Assembly (NCBI GenBank): GCA_959602645.1
Contig: CAUGTZ010000013.1
Location: 6,576-70,575 of the forward strand
Reading direction: 5' to 3'
DNA length: 64,000 nt
From: an uncultured Collinsella sp.
GTDB taxonomy: Bacteria; Actinomycetota; Coriobacteriia; Coriobacteriales; Coriobacteriaceae
In this document: positions 14,759 through 23,816 of the stretch, piece by piece
Layout of the letters: each line of letters opens with the position of its first letter
Numbering within the stretch: the stretch's first letter is position 1
Program-made: the position numbers and the translations under genes
Notes under the pieces: model-generated
Told to the model about the DNA's origin: nothing
What the model saw: only the letters and a program-made list of their open reading frames with translations
Database searches by the model: none

Positions 14759-15202
14759 GTGATTTCGAAATCGACTCACTACGCCAAGCAGGGCGAGGTC
14801 CAGCGCAACTGGGTTCTCGTCGACGCCGATGGTGCTGTCCTGGGCCGTCTTGCCACCCAGATCGCAATGATCCTGCGCGGTAAGAACAAGCCCCAGTTCA
14901 CGCCCAACAGCGACTGCGGCGACTTCGTTGTCGTCATCAACGCCGATAAGGTCCAGCTTACCGGTAACAAGGCCGACACGAAGACCTATTATCGCCACAG
15001 CGGCTACAACGGCGGCCTCAAGGCTGAGAGCTTCCGCCAGGCTATGGAGAAGCACCCGGAGAAGGTCATCGAGCGCGCCGTTCGCGGTATGCTGCCCAAG
15101 ACCACCCTCGGCCGTGCCCAGATGACCAAGCTTAAGGTCTACGCTGGTGCCGAGCATCCGCATGCTGCCCAGAACCCCACGAAGATTGAGCTGGAGGCTT
15201 AA
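14759..15202 (+). CDS. rplM: 50S ribosomal protein L13
   Basis: 147 aa starting at GTG 14759 after GGAGGAG. It is a typical L13 sequence: WVLVDADGAVLGRLAT, the GDFVVVINADKVQLTGNK strand, and the Y-R-H-S-G-Y-x-G-G-L motif. L13 is an early-assembly protein of the large subunit. It forms the standard two-gene operon with rpsI, whose start is two bases beyond the rplM stop. Confidence 0.98.
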   Translation: MISKSTHYAKQGEVQRNWVLVDADGAVLGRLATQIAMILRGKNKPQFTPNSDCGDFVVVINADKVQLTGNKADTKTYYRHSGYNGGLKAESFRQAMEKHPEKVIERAVRGMLPKTTLGRAQMTKLKVYAGAEHPHAAQNPTKIELEA

Positions 15203-15204
15203 AG

Positions 15205-15600
<396 letters not shown>

Positions 15601-15630
15601 GGTTTTATCTCCTTTCGAGATACAATGTAC

Positions 15631-15675
15631 AAGCGGGGCCTGCCGATTCCTCGGCGGGTCCCGCTTTTCTTTTTC
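15631..15675 (+). terminator. rplM-rpsI terminator
   Basis: The imperfect stem AAGCGGGGCCTGCCGA / TCGGCGGGTCCCGCTT with a TTCC loop is followed by TTCTTTTT. Confidence 0.9.
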
Positions 15676-15723
15676 GACTAGGGTGGGCGGTTGTATATCG
15701 CCTGCTAGGGAAGGAGCGATCCT

Positions 15724-17061
15724 ATGCCCCAGAACATCTTCGGTACCGACGGCGTCCGTGGCGTCGCCAATGCCGACCTCTCGTGCGACCTCGCGTTTCG
15801 CCTGGGCCGCGCGGCGACCAAGTTCCTTGGCCCGGACATCTGCATCGGCCGCGACACGCGTCTTTCGGGTACCATGCTCGAGAGTGCTCTGACCGCTGGC
15901 ATTATGGCAGAGGGCGGCCGTCCGCATTGCTGCGGCGTTATCCCTACGCCGGCCGTGGCGCTGCTCACCGTCCAAAACGAGCTCGACGGCGGCATCGTCA
16001 TCTCCGCTTCGCATAATCCGCCGGAGTTCAACGGCATCAAGTTCTTTAGCCGCAAGGGCATGAAGCTTCCCGATGCTGTCGAGGAAGAGATCAGCGCCTG
16101 GGTCATGTCCGAGGAGGCCATGGCTGCCGACACGCTGCCGACCGGCGCCGGTGTGGGTCACATCATCAAGATGAAAGACGCCCGCAAGGCCTATGTCGAT
16201 CATGCCATCAGCACGCTCGACGGCCTTAAGCTCGATGGCCTGGTTGTTGCCGTCGACTGCGGCCACGGTGCTTCCTGCCAGACCACGCCCGCTGCGCTGC
16301 AGCGCCTGGGCGCCACGGTCCATGCCATCAACACCGATTACTGCGGCACCGACATTAACGTTGAGTGCGGCTCCACTCACCTTGAGCCCCTGCGCGAGCT
16401 CGTGCTGCGCACCCACGCCGATATCGGCCTGGCCCACGACGGCGACGCCGACCGCGTGCTGTTCGTCGACGGCGAGGGCAATGAGATCGACGGTGACTAC
16501 ATCCTGGCTATCTGCGGTTCTGACCTCGCCGCCCGCGGCAAGCTCGCCAACTCCGAGATCGTCTCGACCGTCATGTGCAACCTTGGCTTCTCCATCGCTA
16601 TGAAGGAGCAGGGCTTCGAGATGGTTCAGACCGCCGTGGGTGACCGCTACGTTTTGGAGCGCATGCTCGCGGATGGCGCCGTCATCGGCGGCGAACAGTC
16701 CGGCCACATCATCTTCCTGGAGCACAACACCACCGGTGACGGCCTGGTGACGGCTCTGCAGCTGCTGGCCGTGCTCAAGCGCACCGGTCGTACCCTCACC
16801 GATCTTGCCGGCATCATGAAGAAGTACCCGCAGGTACTCGTCAACGTGCATTCCGACAACAAGGCCGGCCTGGACGATTGCCAGCCCATTTGGGACGCCG
16901 TCGCTGCCGCCGAGAAGGAGCTTGACGGCCGCGGCCGCATTCTGGTGCGCCCGAGCGGTACCGAGCCGCTGGTCCGTGTTATGGCCGAGGCGGAGACGCA
17001 CGAGCTCACTCAGCGTGTTGTCGACGACATCGTCGAGGTTGTCAAGCGCGAACTTCCCTAA
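15724..17061 (+). CDS. glmM: Phosphoglucosamine mutase
   Basis: 445 aa, full length. It converts glucosamine-6-phosphate to glucosamine-1-phosphate for UDP-GlcNAc and peptidoglycan. It shows the N-terminal FGTDGVRGVAN, the phosphoserine loop SASHNPPEFNGIK, the metal-binding DGDADR (HDGDADRVLF), the sugar-binding GGEQSGHI, and the phosphate-binding RPSGTEPLVRVM. AAGGAG precedes the ATG. nagB, which handles the same sugar phosphate in the catabolic direction, lies 0.8 kb downstream with a PTS protein between them. Confidence 0.97.
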   Translation: MPQNIFGTDGVRGVANADLSCDLAFRLGRAATKFLGPDICIGRDTRLSGTMLESALTAGIMAEGGRPHCCGVIPTPAVALLTVQNELDGGIVISASHNPPEFNGIKFFSRKGMKLPDAVEEEISAWVMSEEAMAADTLPTGAGVGHIIKMKDARKAYVDHAISTLDGLKLDGLVVAVDCGHGASCQTTPAALQRLGATVHAINTDYCGTDINVECGSTHLEPLRELVLRTHADIGLAHDGDADRVLFVDGEGNEIDGDYILAICGSDLAARGKLANSEIVSTVMCNLGFSIAMKEQGFEMVQTAVGDRYVLERMLADGAVIGGEQSGHIIFLEHNTTGDGLVTALQLLAVLKRTGRTLTDLAGIMKKYPQVLVNVHSDNKAGLDDCQPIWDAVAAAEKELDGRGRILVRPSGTEPLVRVMAEAETHELTQRVVDDIVEVVKRELP

Positions 17062-17132
17062 TGGTCAAAAACGGGTGCCAAGTGGTAAACTGTTAAAGCT
17101 ATTTTGATTGATTGGTATGTCCGAGGGGGAGC

Positions 17133-17630
17133 ATGTTCACTAAAGTCCTAAGGTCTTTTGGTATGCGTGGACGAGTTCTTACGCTGGATGCTCCCATCTC
17201 GGGCGACGTCATTCCGTTGTCCGAGGTCAATGACCAGACATTTGCCACCGGCCTTTTGGGCCAGGGCGTGGCGATTCAGCCTACCGGCACGCGTGTGATT
17301 GCGCCGGCAGACGCCAAGGTCGAGGCCATTTTTCCCACGGGTCACGCCGTTGCGCTCAACACGGTCGATGGCCTAGACGTGCTCATCCACGTTGGCTTGG
17401 ACACTGTTCAGCTTGAGGGCAAGCATTTTAGCGTGCATGCACAGGTGGGCGATGTCGTCCATAAGGGCGATGTGCTCATTGAGTTCGATCGCGAGGCAAT
17501 TGCTGCCGAGGGCTACGATGTGACGGTTCCCATCTTGGTGTGCAACTCTGTTGAGTTCTCGAGCATCAAGGGCTCCGTTGGCGTGCATGTCGAAGAGATG
17601 GACCAGCTCATCGTTGCTCGCGAGCGCTAG
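17133..17630 (+). CDS. PTS glucose-type IIA domain protein
   Basis: 165 aa from the ATG at 17133 (GAGGGGGA upstream); a start seven codons earlier lacks a site. It is a stand-alone IIA of the Glc family. The phosphorylated His is His86 in LDVLIHVGLDTV, with the helper His71 in FPTGHAVAL and the conserved T-P/K-G-D loop (VVHKGDVLIEFD). It would pass phosphate from HPr to a IIBC permease encoded elsewhere and may have regulatory roles. Its place between glmM and nagB suggests amino-sugar uptake, which is inference. Confidence 0.92.
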   Translation: MFTKVLRSFGMRGRVLTLDAPISGDVIPLSEVNDQTFATGLLGQGVAIQPTGTRVIAPADAKVEAIFPTGHAVALNTVDGLDVLIHVGLDTVQLEGKHFSVHAQVGDVVHKGDVLIEFDREAIAAEGYDVTVPILVCNSVEFSSIKGSVGVHVEEMDQLIVARER

Positions 17631-17671
17631 CAAGTGCACGTGGCCATTAGCCTACAATTCAAACACGTTTA

Positions 17672-17902
17672 CGGAGGGCGCCCTTGAAAGAGGGCGCCCT
17701 CCGTGGCAAGATGGGACTTGTCCGAAGCTAAACGGCTTCGGGTCACCGTGGACGGGCAGGGGCCTCGACGCGGCTAGACACGAGACACATACATTACGCG
17801 ACCTCGCCCTGGTGGCCGCACACGTTGGTTGCGGCCGACGCGGGCCGCGGGCAAGTGCTTGTAAGGGGAGCCTTGCCTCTCTTGTACGAGAAAGGACGCG
17901 TA
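17672..17902 (+). promoter_or_regulatory. Hairpin-rich leader upstream of nagB
   Basis: It begins with a perfect 13-bp stem CGGAGGGCGCCCT/AGGGCGCCCTCCG (17672-17703) without a T-run, probably the 3' end of the PTS gene transcript. A CCGAAGC-TAAAC-GGCTTCGG hairpin and GC-rich sequence follow, up to the nagB ribosome-binding site. I recognise no riboswitch. No protein-like frame is present. Confidence 0.45.
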
Positions 17903-18631
17903 ATGAAGATTATTAAAGCTAAAGACTACGAGGATATGAGCCGCAAGGCCGCCAATATTATCTCGGCGCAGGTTATCCTCAAGCCCGACTGTGTGCTGGG
18001 CCTTGCCACTGGCTCCACCCCGATCGGTGCCTACAAGCAGCTCGCTGCTTGGTACGAGAAGGGCGACGTCGACTTTGCCGAGGTCAGCACCTACAACCTG
18101 GACGAGTATCGCGGCCTTTCGCACGACGATCCCCAGAGCTATCACTACTTTATGCGTGAGAACTTCTTCGATCACATTAACATCGACCTGAACAACACGC
18201 ATGTGCCTGACGGTTCCAACCCCGATGCCGCCGCTGCCTGCTCTGAGTACGACAAAATCGTCGCCGCCGCCGGTTACCCGGATCTGCAGCTGCTCGGCAT
18301 TGGCAACAACGGCCACATCGGTTTCAACGAGCCCGATGACCACTTCTCCAAGGGCACGCACTGCGTCGACCTCACCGAGAGCACCATTCAGGCCAACAGC
18401 CGCCTGTTCGACAGCATCGACGACGTTCCCCGTCAGGCCTACACCATGGGTACCCAGACCATCATGTATGCCCGCATGATCCTGGTCGTCGCCAACGGCG
18501 AGGCCAAGGCTCAGGCCGTGCATGACATGTGCTATGGCCCGGTTACGCCCGCGTGCCCGGCTTCGATCCTGCAGCTGCACACCAACTGCGTTGTCGTTGC
18601 CGACGAGGCTGCCCTTTCGCTCTGTGAGTAG
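17903..18631 (+). CDS. nagB: Glucosamine-6-phosphate deaminase
   Basis: 242 aa from the ATG at 17903 (AAAGGACG upstream); an earlier start falls in the leader. It converts glucosamine-6-phosphate to fructose-6-phosphate and ammonia. Visible motifs are the phosphate loop LGLATGSTPIGAY, YNLDEYRGL with its catalytic Asp, and GIGNNGHIGFNEP with Asn/His of the active site. The length is that of the short, non-allosteric Gram-positive type. Taken with the glmM and PTS IIA neighbours, the locus handles amino-sugar phosphates. Confidence 0.96.
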   Translation: MKIIKAKDYEDMSRKAANIISAQVILKPDCVLGLATGSTPIGAYKQLAAWYEKGDVDFAEVSTYNLDEYRGLSHDDPQSYHYFMRENFFDHINIDLNNTHVPDGSNPDAAAACSEYDKIVAAAGYPDLQLLGIGNNGHIGFNEPDDHFSKGTHCVDLTESTIQANSRLFDSIDDVPRQAYTMGTQTIMYARMILVVANGEAKAQAVHDMCYGPVTPACPASILQLHTNCVVVADEAALSLCE

Positions 18632-18663
18632 CGCGAATCCTGCACCTCGACATAGCCTTGCCT

Positions 18664-18691
18664 AAGGCCTCCGCTTTGCGGGGGCCTTTTT
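18664..18691 (+). terminator. nagB terminator
   Basis: AAGGCCTCCGC/GCGGGGGCCTT with a TTT loop, followed by TTTTG. Confidence 0.85.
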
Positions 18692-19079
18692 GTTATCCCT
18701 CTCCGCCCGCTTGACCAAAATCTTGCCGCAAGCTTGACGAATGCCGGATGCCCAACAGCTTGATTCATTCCATACCAGATTCTATGCAAAAATGCCACTA
18801 AAAGGTCGTAGACGGTAGCGGGTGCTAGGCGAGTTGAATGACATAGCTGAACCTTGTTCATTTGCGTTACACTGCCGCTTAGATGGGACAAGCTGACAAG
18901 CTCATTTACCTGCTTAAAGACCGATTAGTCGGGGGATTAATAACAATCGGCCCTCGCTGTACAAAAACTTGCCGCTTGCGTACCAAAAGACAACCTAGAA
19001 CACAAGGTCGCTCTATTCATAGCGCGGCTTGTATGGTCTTGCGGTTACAGTGTCCATACGGTCGAGTTGAGGAGCGGGC
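18692..19079. other. Intergenic region before the STAND/SARP regulator
   Basis: 390 bases of lower GC than the genes around it. I see no convincing gene, tRNA or long repeat. GAGGAGCGGGC just before 19080 is the ribosome-binding site of the next gene. The promoter must lie here, but no clear -35/-10 pair with good spacing stands out. Confidence 0.5.
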
Positions 19080-22079
19080 ATGGTAAACGATTTGGGCAGT
19101 ATGGACGACCTCGAGCTGATGCCGCTGGGCGGTGGCTATATGGTGCGACGCGAACGCTTGATGAATGAGCTTCTCGCCAAGGGCCGAAAGGCCGGCATCG
19201 TGGTTCTTTATGCGCCCGACGGGTTTGGGAAGACCTCGGTGCTGCTGCAGTACACCCATGAGGTTAAATGCGACCCGACGCGAGGCCCCGTGCGGATTAT
19301 CGAGGCCGATCGCGCCATTGGGCGCGAGGTGTTTATGCAGCTCGAGGTGGTTACCGAAGAACTCAAAGACAAACCGCACTCCCTTATCGCGATTGATAAT
19401 GTGCCAAACCTCGATCAGCACGATACCGAAGACCTCATCGACAGGATTCGCGGCCTGCGCGCTATGGGGATAGGGGTCTTTATCTCCTGTCGTCCTTCAA
19501 ATCGTCAGCTGATTCATGGGCTGGGCGATTCGGTTAAGATCAATGCGCAGATGCTCAAGGTGCATGCCTATGAGTATTCGGCGTGGGCATCGGCGTTTTC
19601 GATCAGCACATCGCTCGACTTTTATCAGCTCACGCAGGGCGTGCCCGAGCTCGTTTCGGCATTGCAGACGGGTCTGTATGGCCAAGGCGACGTAGCCGGT
19701 CTGCTCGAAAACGAGATTGTCAACGTATATGGCGCGGCACTTGTCGATCTGGCTTCGCTCGACAATAATGCGCTGTTTTGCGTGGCATGTCTCATGGTTT
19801 TGATGGGCGAGGGCAATATCGCGGAACTCGAGGCTTGCGGGGTGAGGCTGTCGATGGTCGACCAGTCCTACTTTGTACGCGACTACCCGATCTTTGGCTT
19901 GGATCCCGCCGAGCGGAGTTTTACGTGTCTGGGCACGGAGGATAACGGACGCTTGCGTTTGCGTAAGTTGGTGGCCGAGGTTCGCCCCGAACTTGTTCCG
20001 AGGGCGGCCCGGATTTTGCTTAAGGCGGGTAGATGCGATGCGGCGATGGGCCTGGCGGACGCCTTTTTGGACCGTGATGCGGTCCTTGAACTTGCTGGGC
20101 AGTATGGGGTCGATCTGGCTCTGACGGGGCACGGGGCCGATATCTGCCGAGCGGCGCTGGGCACGATCGATGCCGACGATTCGGCTCCAGAGCCAACGCC
20201 TGCCGAGGCGCTTGGCGTATATCTGGCAGCGGTCAGCGTGTCCAATACAAAGCTCGCTCGCTATATGGCATCGGTTATCGAGCGCGGGGGCGAACGGGCG
20301 GCCTGCGAAATAGACCCTGTTTCATGGAGGGTGGCCCAGACACTGACGGCTGTTTGCTATGGGGACAACGGGCTTGGGCTCCCTACGAACCTGGCCGTGC
20401 CAGAAATCGAGACATCCCATACCGCACTCGATATGTTGTCTGCGCATATCGAGGCCAAGCGATGCCTGACCGAACGGGGAGATGACGGCGGCGTTCTACA
20501 GCAGCTCAAAACGAGCAAGGCCTACGATTGCGAGCTCGACATCGCGGGGATTGTTATACGGGCCGATAGCATGCTGGTGGAGCTCTTTGACGGGTCGTTT
20601 GCGGGAACCGACGAGCGCGACGACGAGATGACGGTGGTGCGGGAGGCGCTCGACGTACGCGGGCTTAAGGCGATGGCTATCTGGGTGCGCATGGTGTTGG
20701 CGGCACGGCGGCTCCTTTCCGGCTTGCCGGTAACCGACGACGCGGCGTTCAGCGAGCTCGATCGTTTTGCCGTGCGCATGCGCGACAACCAGATTCAGCT
20801 GTTTGGCCTGTTGCTAGAAGGCTGGCAGTCGCTGGCAGAGGGACGGCCGGTTAATGCAAAGTTCCGTGCGGTCCAAGTGCTCAAACTTGCCGAGGAGTCG
20901 ATTGCGTATATGCGCGATAACGCATTGCTGCTGGAGCGCGCGGCATATCTGCGTAACACCTCGATGGTTTCGGTGCGCGAGGAAGCGGAGCTACTCGATA
21001 TAAGCCAGACGCAGGTTGGTGGCGCAGAAGCCTGGATGGTGGCGCTGCATTTGGCCTGTGCGGGCCGAGACAGCGACCTTGCGGCCTGGATGTCCATGAA
21101 TCGTGCGGGGATTCTAGAGCCATCGTATCGGCTCTTTGCGCGCCTTGCCATGCATTGTCTGGGCGAGCCGGCGGCCAGGATACGCAAGAAGCTTCCCGTG
21201 CGCGAGCTGTCGCGGTACTCGCTGCGCGATGATCTGGAAGGGGAGGGCGAGCGCCTGTTCCAGGCCGGCGAGGTTGAAGCCGTTGATACCATCGACCATA
21301 TCGAGATTCGCATGTTTGGTGCGTTCCGCGCCGAGCGCGACGGGTTTCCCATCACGGACAAAATGTGGCGCCGCAAGAAGGCGGCGACACTTGCCGAGCG
21401 GCTTGCGCTGGGCATGGATGCGCTCGTCGACCGCGAGACGCTGGCCATGGAGTTGTGGCCCCATGCCGAGTTCAATAGCGCCCGCAACAACCTGTACTCG
21501 ACGATATCGCGCTTGCGGTCGGCTTTGGGACCGACGCCGGATGGCAAGTCGTGTGTGCTCATCCAAAATGAATGCATCGGACTCAACGGCGACTACGTCA
21601 AGACCGATGTACGGCTGTTTGACCAGATAAGCCGCGAGGTTTTGGGAAATCGCACGGGTGCGCGCGGGCCCCATTTAGTTGAGCTGTGCCTTAAGATTGA
21701 GCAGCTTTATGCCGGACCGCTGTATGTTCCCAATGGCTGTAATCCCACCTACTTTTTGCGTATGCGACGCATTATGCAGTCAAAGTACATCGATTGCATG
21801 ATTAAGGGAGCAAATGCCGCTCTAGAAGAAAACGATCTGCAGTCGGCGATTTGGCTGGCGGAGTCGGGTCTTCGACAGGAAACGGCGCGTGAGGATATGG
21901 TGCGCTGCGCCATGCGTGTCTACAGTGCGGCGGGGCGGAGGCGCGATATCGTCGAGCTATACAGTGGGCATATGCACCATCTGAGGGAGCAGGTCAATGG
22001 CGTACCCGAGCCCGAGACGCGGCATCTATATGAGCGCTTGGTGGAGGGTCGGCTCAACCGCGTGCTGGTCGAGCGATAA
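19080..22079 (+). CDS. Large STAND-ATPase transcriptional regulator with C-terminal SARP/BTAD module
   Basis: 999 aa. The N-terminal part is an ATPase: Walker A in LYAPDGFGKTS (about 42-52) and a hydrophobic strand ending in Asp (SLIAIDN) as Walker B. The long middle (about 200-730) is helical and repeat-like without clear motifs. Residues about 740-820 (IRMFGAFRAERDG, then MWRRKKAATLAERL, ELWPHAEF, RNNLYSTISRLR) form an OmpR-like winged helix as in SARP activators. The last 170 residues fit the bacterial transcriptional activation (BTAD) repeats. Such proteins sense a ligand or protein and activate transcription after ATP-driven assembly. No clear target lies nearby. Confidence 0.85.
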   Translation: MVNDLGSMDDLELMPLGGGYMVRRERLMNELLAKGRKAGIVVLYAPDGFGKTSVLLQYTHEVKCDPTRGPVRIIEADRAIGREVFMQLEVVTEELKDKPHSLIAIDNVPNLDQHDTEDLIDRIRGLRAMGIGVFISCRPSNRQLIHGLGDSVKINAQMLKVHAYEYSAWASAFSISTSLDFYQLTQGVPELVSALQTGLYGQGDVAGLLENEIVNVYGAALVDLASLDNNALFCVACLMVLMGEGNIAELEACGVRLSMVDQSYFVRDYPIFGLDPAERSFTCLGTEDNGRLRLRKLVAEVRPELVPRAARILLKAGRCDAAMGLADAFLDRDAVLELAGQYGVDLALTGHGADICRAALGTIDADDSAPEPTPAEALGVYLAAVSVSNTKLARYMASVIERGGERAACEIDPVSWRVAQTLTAVCYGDNGLGLPTNLAVPEIETSHTALDMLSAHIEAKRCLTERGDDGGVLQQLKTSKAYDCELDIAGIVIRADSMLVELFDGSFAGTDERDDEMTVVREALDVRGLKAMAIWVRMVLAARRLLSGLPVTDDAAFSELDRFAVRMRDNQIQLFGLLLEGWQSLAEGRPVNAKFRAVQVLKLAEESIAYMRDNALLLERAAYLRNTSMVSVREEAELLDISQTQVGGAEAWMVALHLACAGRDSDLAAWMSMNRAGILEPSYRLFARLAMHCLGEPAARIRKKLPVRELSRYSLRDDLEGEGERLFQAGEVEAVDTIDHIEIRMFGAFRAERDGFPITDKMWRRKKAATLAERLALGMDALVDRETLAMELWPHAEFNSARNNLYSTISRLRSALGPTPDGKSCVLIQNECIGLNGDYVKTDVRLFDQISREVLGNRTGARGPHLVELCLKIEQLYAGPLYVPNGCNPTYFLRMRRIMQSKYIDCMIKGANAALEENDLQSAIWLAESGLRQETAREDMVRCAMRVYSAAGRRRDIVELYSGHMHHLREQVNGVPEPETRHLYERLVEGRLNRVLVER

Positions 22080-22082
22080 AAA

Positions 22083-22112
22083 ACGGGCGCCCGAAGTACT
22101 TGGGCACCCGTA
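22083..22112. terminator. Hairpin between convergent genes
   Basis: The stem ACGGGCGCCC / GGGCACCCGT encloses AAGTACTT. It lies four bases after the regulator stop and before the convergent yhbY, so it may serve both sides. Confidence 0.6.
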
Positions 22113-22148
22113 AGCTTGCTATGTGTCGGCTCGCCGGATCATTGGCTC

Positions 22149-22448
22149 TTAGACGAGCTTGATCTTCTCGATGTCCTTGCGCGAGGACTCGCGATACAGC
22201 GAGAACTTGCGGCCGATAACCTGAATGACGTCGGCGTGGCAGCGCTCGGCGAGCTCCTCGGCGGCCTCACGGGCAGAAAGGCTGGAGCCATCGAGCACGG
22301 AGCACTTAACGAGCTCGTGCTTCTCCAGGTAGGCGACCGTCTGCTCGACGGTGCCCTCGTTGACATCGGACTTACCGATGATGATGGCGGGGTTGAGGTG
22401 ATGGGCCATGCTGCGAAGCTGCTTGACCTGGGCTCCTGTCAGTGCCAT
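22149..22448 (-). CDS. yhbY: YhbY-like RNA-binding protein (CRM domain)
   Basis: 99 aa, the usual length of the single CRM-domain family. The opening LTGAQVKQLRSMAHHLNPAI, the G-K-S-D-V-N-E-G loop and LEKHELVKCSV are typical; the GxxG-like RNA-binding loop corresponds to IGKSDVNEG. Family members bind pre-50S particles and help ribosome assembly. It is convergent with the STAND regulator and sits downstream of the methyltransferase on the same strand. Confidence 0.93.
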   Translation of the reverse strand: MALTGAQVKQLRSMAHHLNPAIIIGKSDVNEGTVEQTVAYLEKHELVKCSVLDGSSLSAREAAEELAERCHADVIQVIGRKFSLYRESSRKDIEKIKLV

Positions 22449-22606
22449 GGGTTCTCGCTTTCTATGTATGGGGCGCCCCGCGACGGGGCCTTAATCTACG
22501 TGAGCTGTCCCACGATAGCGCAGGAACGGCGCGGTGTGGAGCGCGTTTGCCCAGTTCAAAAAGAATGCGGATGCCGAGGTGATGGGCAGTGCGGGCTGTG
22601 AACGGG

Positions 22607-23494
22607 CTACGAGCGGGATTCAGAGACCGGTTCCCATGCAATAAACGCCCAGCGAACCTTACGGATATGGTCGAGCATATAGCGCCCCTGCGGCACGCCC
22701 TTGGAGCCCGGCTCGCCGGCATGGGGGTTTTCGATCATGTGCTGAGCGATATAGTCGCGCAGGCGGTCGATCTTATCCTCGTTGCCATGCTCGAGCATAC
22801 GGGAAAAATCCGCCACGCCTGCCTCAAGGCTATCGAAGGTATCGCGACGAGGCGATTCAAAGTATGTAACCTGCGGCAACGCACCCATCTGAATGAGGAT
22901 GTTGAAGGCGTACACAAAGCCATTGCTGCAGGTAACCGAGGCGCCGATAGCGTTCATCAAGTGCAGATCATAGCGCGGGCTGGAGTTAGCGACCATCGTG
23001 ACAGTACAACGCCGACGAGCCGCACGGTCAAGCTTGGCAAGCGCACCTTTTAGATCGGTCGTCGTAACCGACCGACTGGCAAAGGCAACATCCACCGTTT
23101 TCGCGACCGGTCCAACCAAATCCCAATCATCATCCCAAGCAAGCTCAAGCGGCGTAATGCGATCCTCGAGCCCATAGTACTCAATACCAGCATCAAGCGT
23201 GCCCAACATGGCAGGGGAAAAATCAGCTGCAATCACGGGATGCCCGTCTTGCGCAAGCGGAATAGCAATCGACCCAGCTCCACACCCCATATCGAGCACC
23301 GACTCGCCGGGCTCAAGTGCCAACAGCTTTATAAAATCCCGAGCATAAGGGGCAGTCTCAAGAGGTCGAAAATGTCGAGCTCGCTTATCCCATTCAAAAG
23401 AATCATCAGCCCGATGCCGAGCGGCCTGCAGACGCATCCATTCGCCATTCCAATCCGCAGCAAGCAGCTCAGAACGAATCTCCCCATCAACCAC
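22607..23494 (-). CDS. Class I SAM-dependent methyltransferase
   Basis: 295 aa from GTG 23494, preceded by GGAGG. Motif I is VLDMGCGAGSIAIPLA (about 66-81) and motif II is HPVIAADFSPAML. The acidic DDDWDL and the following VDVAFASRSV correspond to the later Rossmann strands. The substrate is not evident; similar coriobacterial proteins are annotated only as class I methyltransferases. A hairpin plus T-run ends only ten bases before the ribosome-binding site, so expression may be controlled by attenuation. Confidence 0.88.
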   Translation of the reverse strand: MVDGEIRSELLAADWNGEWMRLQAARHRADDSFEWDKRARHFRPLETAPYARDFIKLLALEPGESVLDMGCGAGSIAIPLAQDGHPVIAADFSPAMLGTLDAGIEYYGLEDRITPLELAWDDDWDLVGPVAKTVDVAFASRSVTTTDLKGALAKLDRAARRRCTVTMVANSSPRYDLHLMNAIGASVTCSNGFVYAFNILIQMGALPQVTYFESPRRDTFDSLEAGVADFSRMLEHGNEDKIDRLRDYIAQHMIENPHAGEPGSKGVPQGRYMLDHIRKVRWAFIAWEPVSESRS

Positions 23495-23506
23495 GGGCCA
23501 ACCTCC

Positions 23507-23557
23507 TCACACAACAAAAAAAGCGGCCCCTCCCAAAAGAAGAGCCGCAACAAGCAT
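23507..23557 (-). promoter_or_regulatory. Possible leader peptide and terminator upstream of the methyltransferase
   Basis: On the minus strand the stem GCGGC-N16-GCCGC (23523-23548) is followed by seven T, the form of an intrinsic terminator. A 16-codon frame (ATG 23557, reading MLVAALLLGGAAFFVV, TGA at 23507) spans it and stops just before the GGAGG of the methyltransferase gene. No ribosome-binding site is obvious for the leader frame, so attenuation is a guess. The hairpin may simply end an upstream transcript. Confidence 0.4.
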
Positions 23558-23661
23558 ATATCAGAAAAAGAACCGTTCCAACGCCAAAACGCCGCACCAG
23601 CCAAGTGGTGCAGGAGCGAAGCAACTGCAACCGGGATAGAACCCAACTGAGGTCCCGTTGT

Positions 23662-23803
23662 GCGAGGAGCCCCGGGGAGGACAAATATATAAGGTCGATC
23701 GCGAGTTCCGCACGAGCCGGAGAGCACTTAATGTACTCTCCGTGCGAGTCAGGACTGTCCGAGCAGGCGACCTTATATATTTGCCCTCCCCGGGGCTCCT
23801 CGC
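23662..23803 (-). ncRNA. Candidate structured 3' element, family copy 2
   Basis: Two 36-base arms (23662-23697 and 23768-23803, one mismatch) contain GGAGCCCCGG. They enclose sequence with three blocks, read on the plus strand: GAGTTCCGCACG (23703-23714), CACTTAAT (23725-23732) and CAGGACTGTCCGA (23750-23762). The same three blocks in reverse complement, over an identical 60-nt span, make the core of 8237-8375. The stem around CACTTAAT is GGAGAG/CTCTCC here and GAAGGC/GCCTTC there, at the same positions. It begins 13 bases after the stop of the UPF0210 gene on the minus strand. The strand given is that of the upstream gene and is inferred. Confidence 0.65.
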
Positions 23804-23816
23804 CAGCACCCCTCAG

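Noticed and set aside
17672..17902. glmS-type ribozyme or amino-sugar riboswitch before nagB
   Set aside because: The hairpins present do not match the ribozyme core as I know it, and the downstream gene is not glmS.
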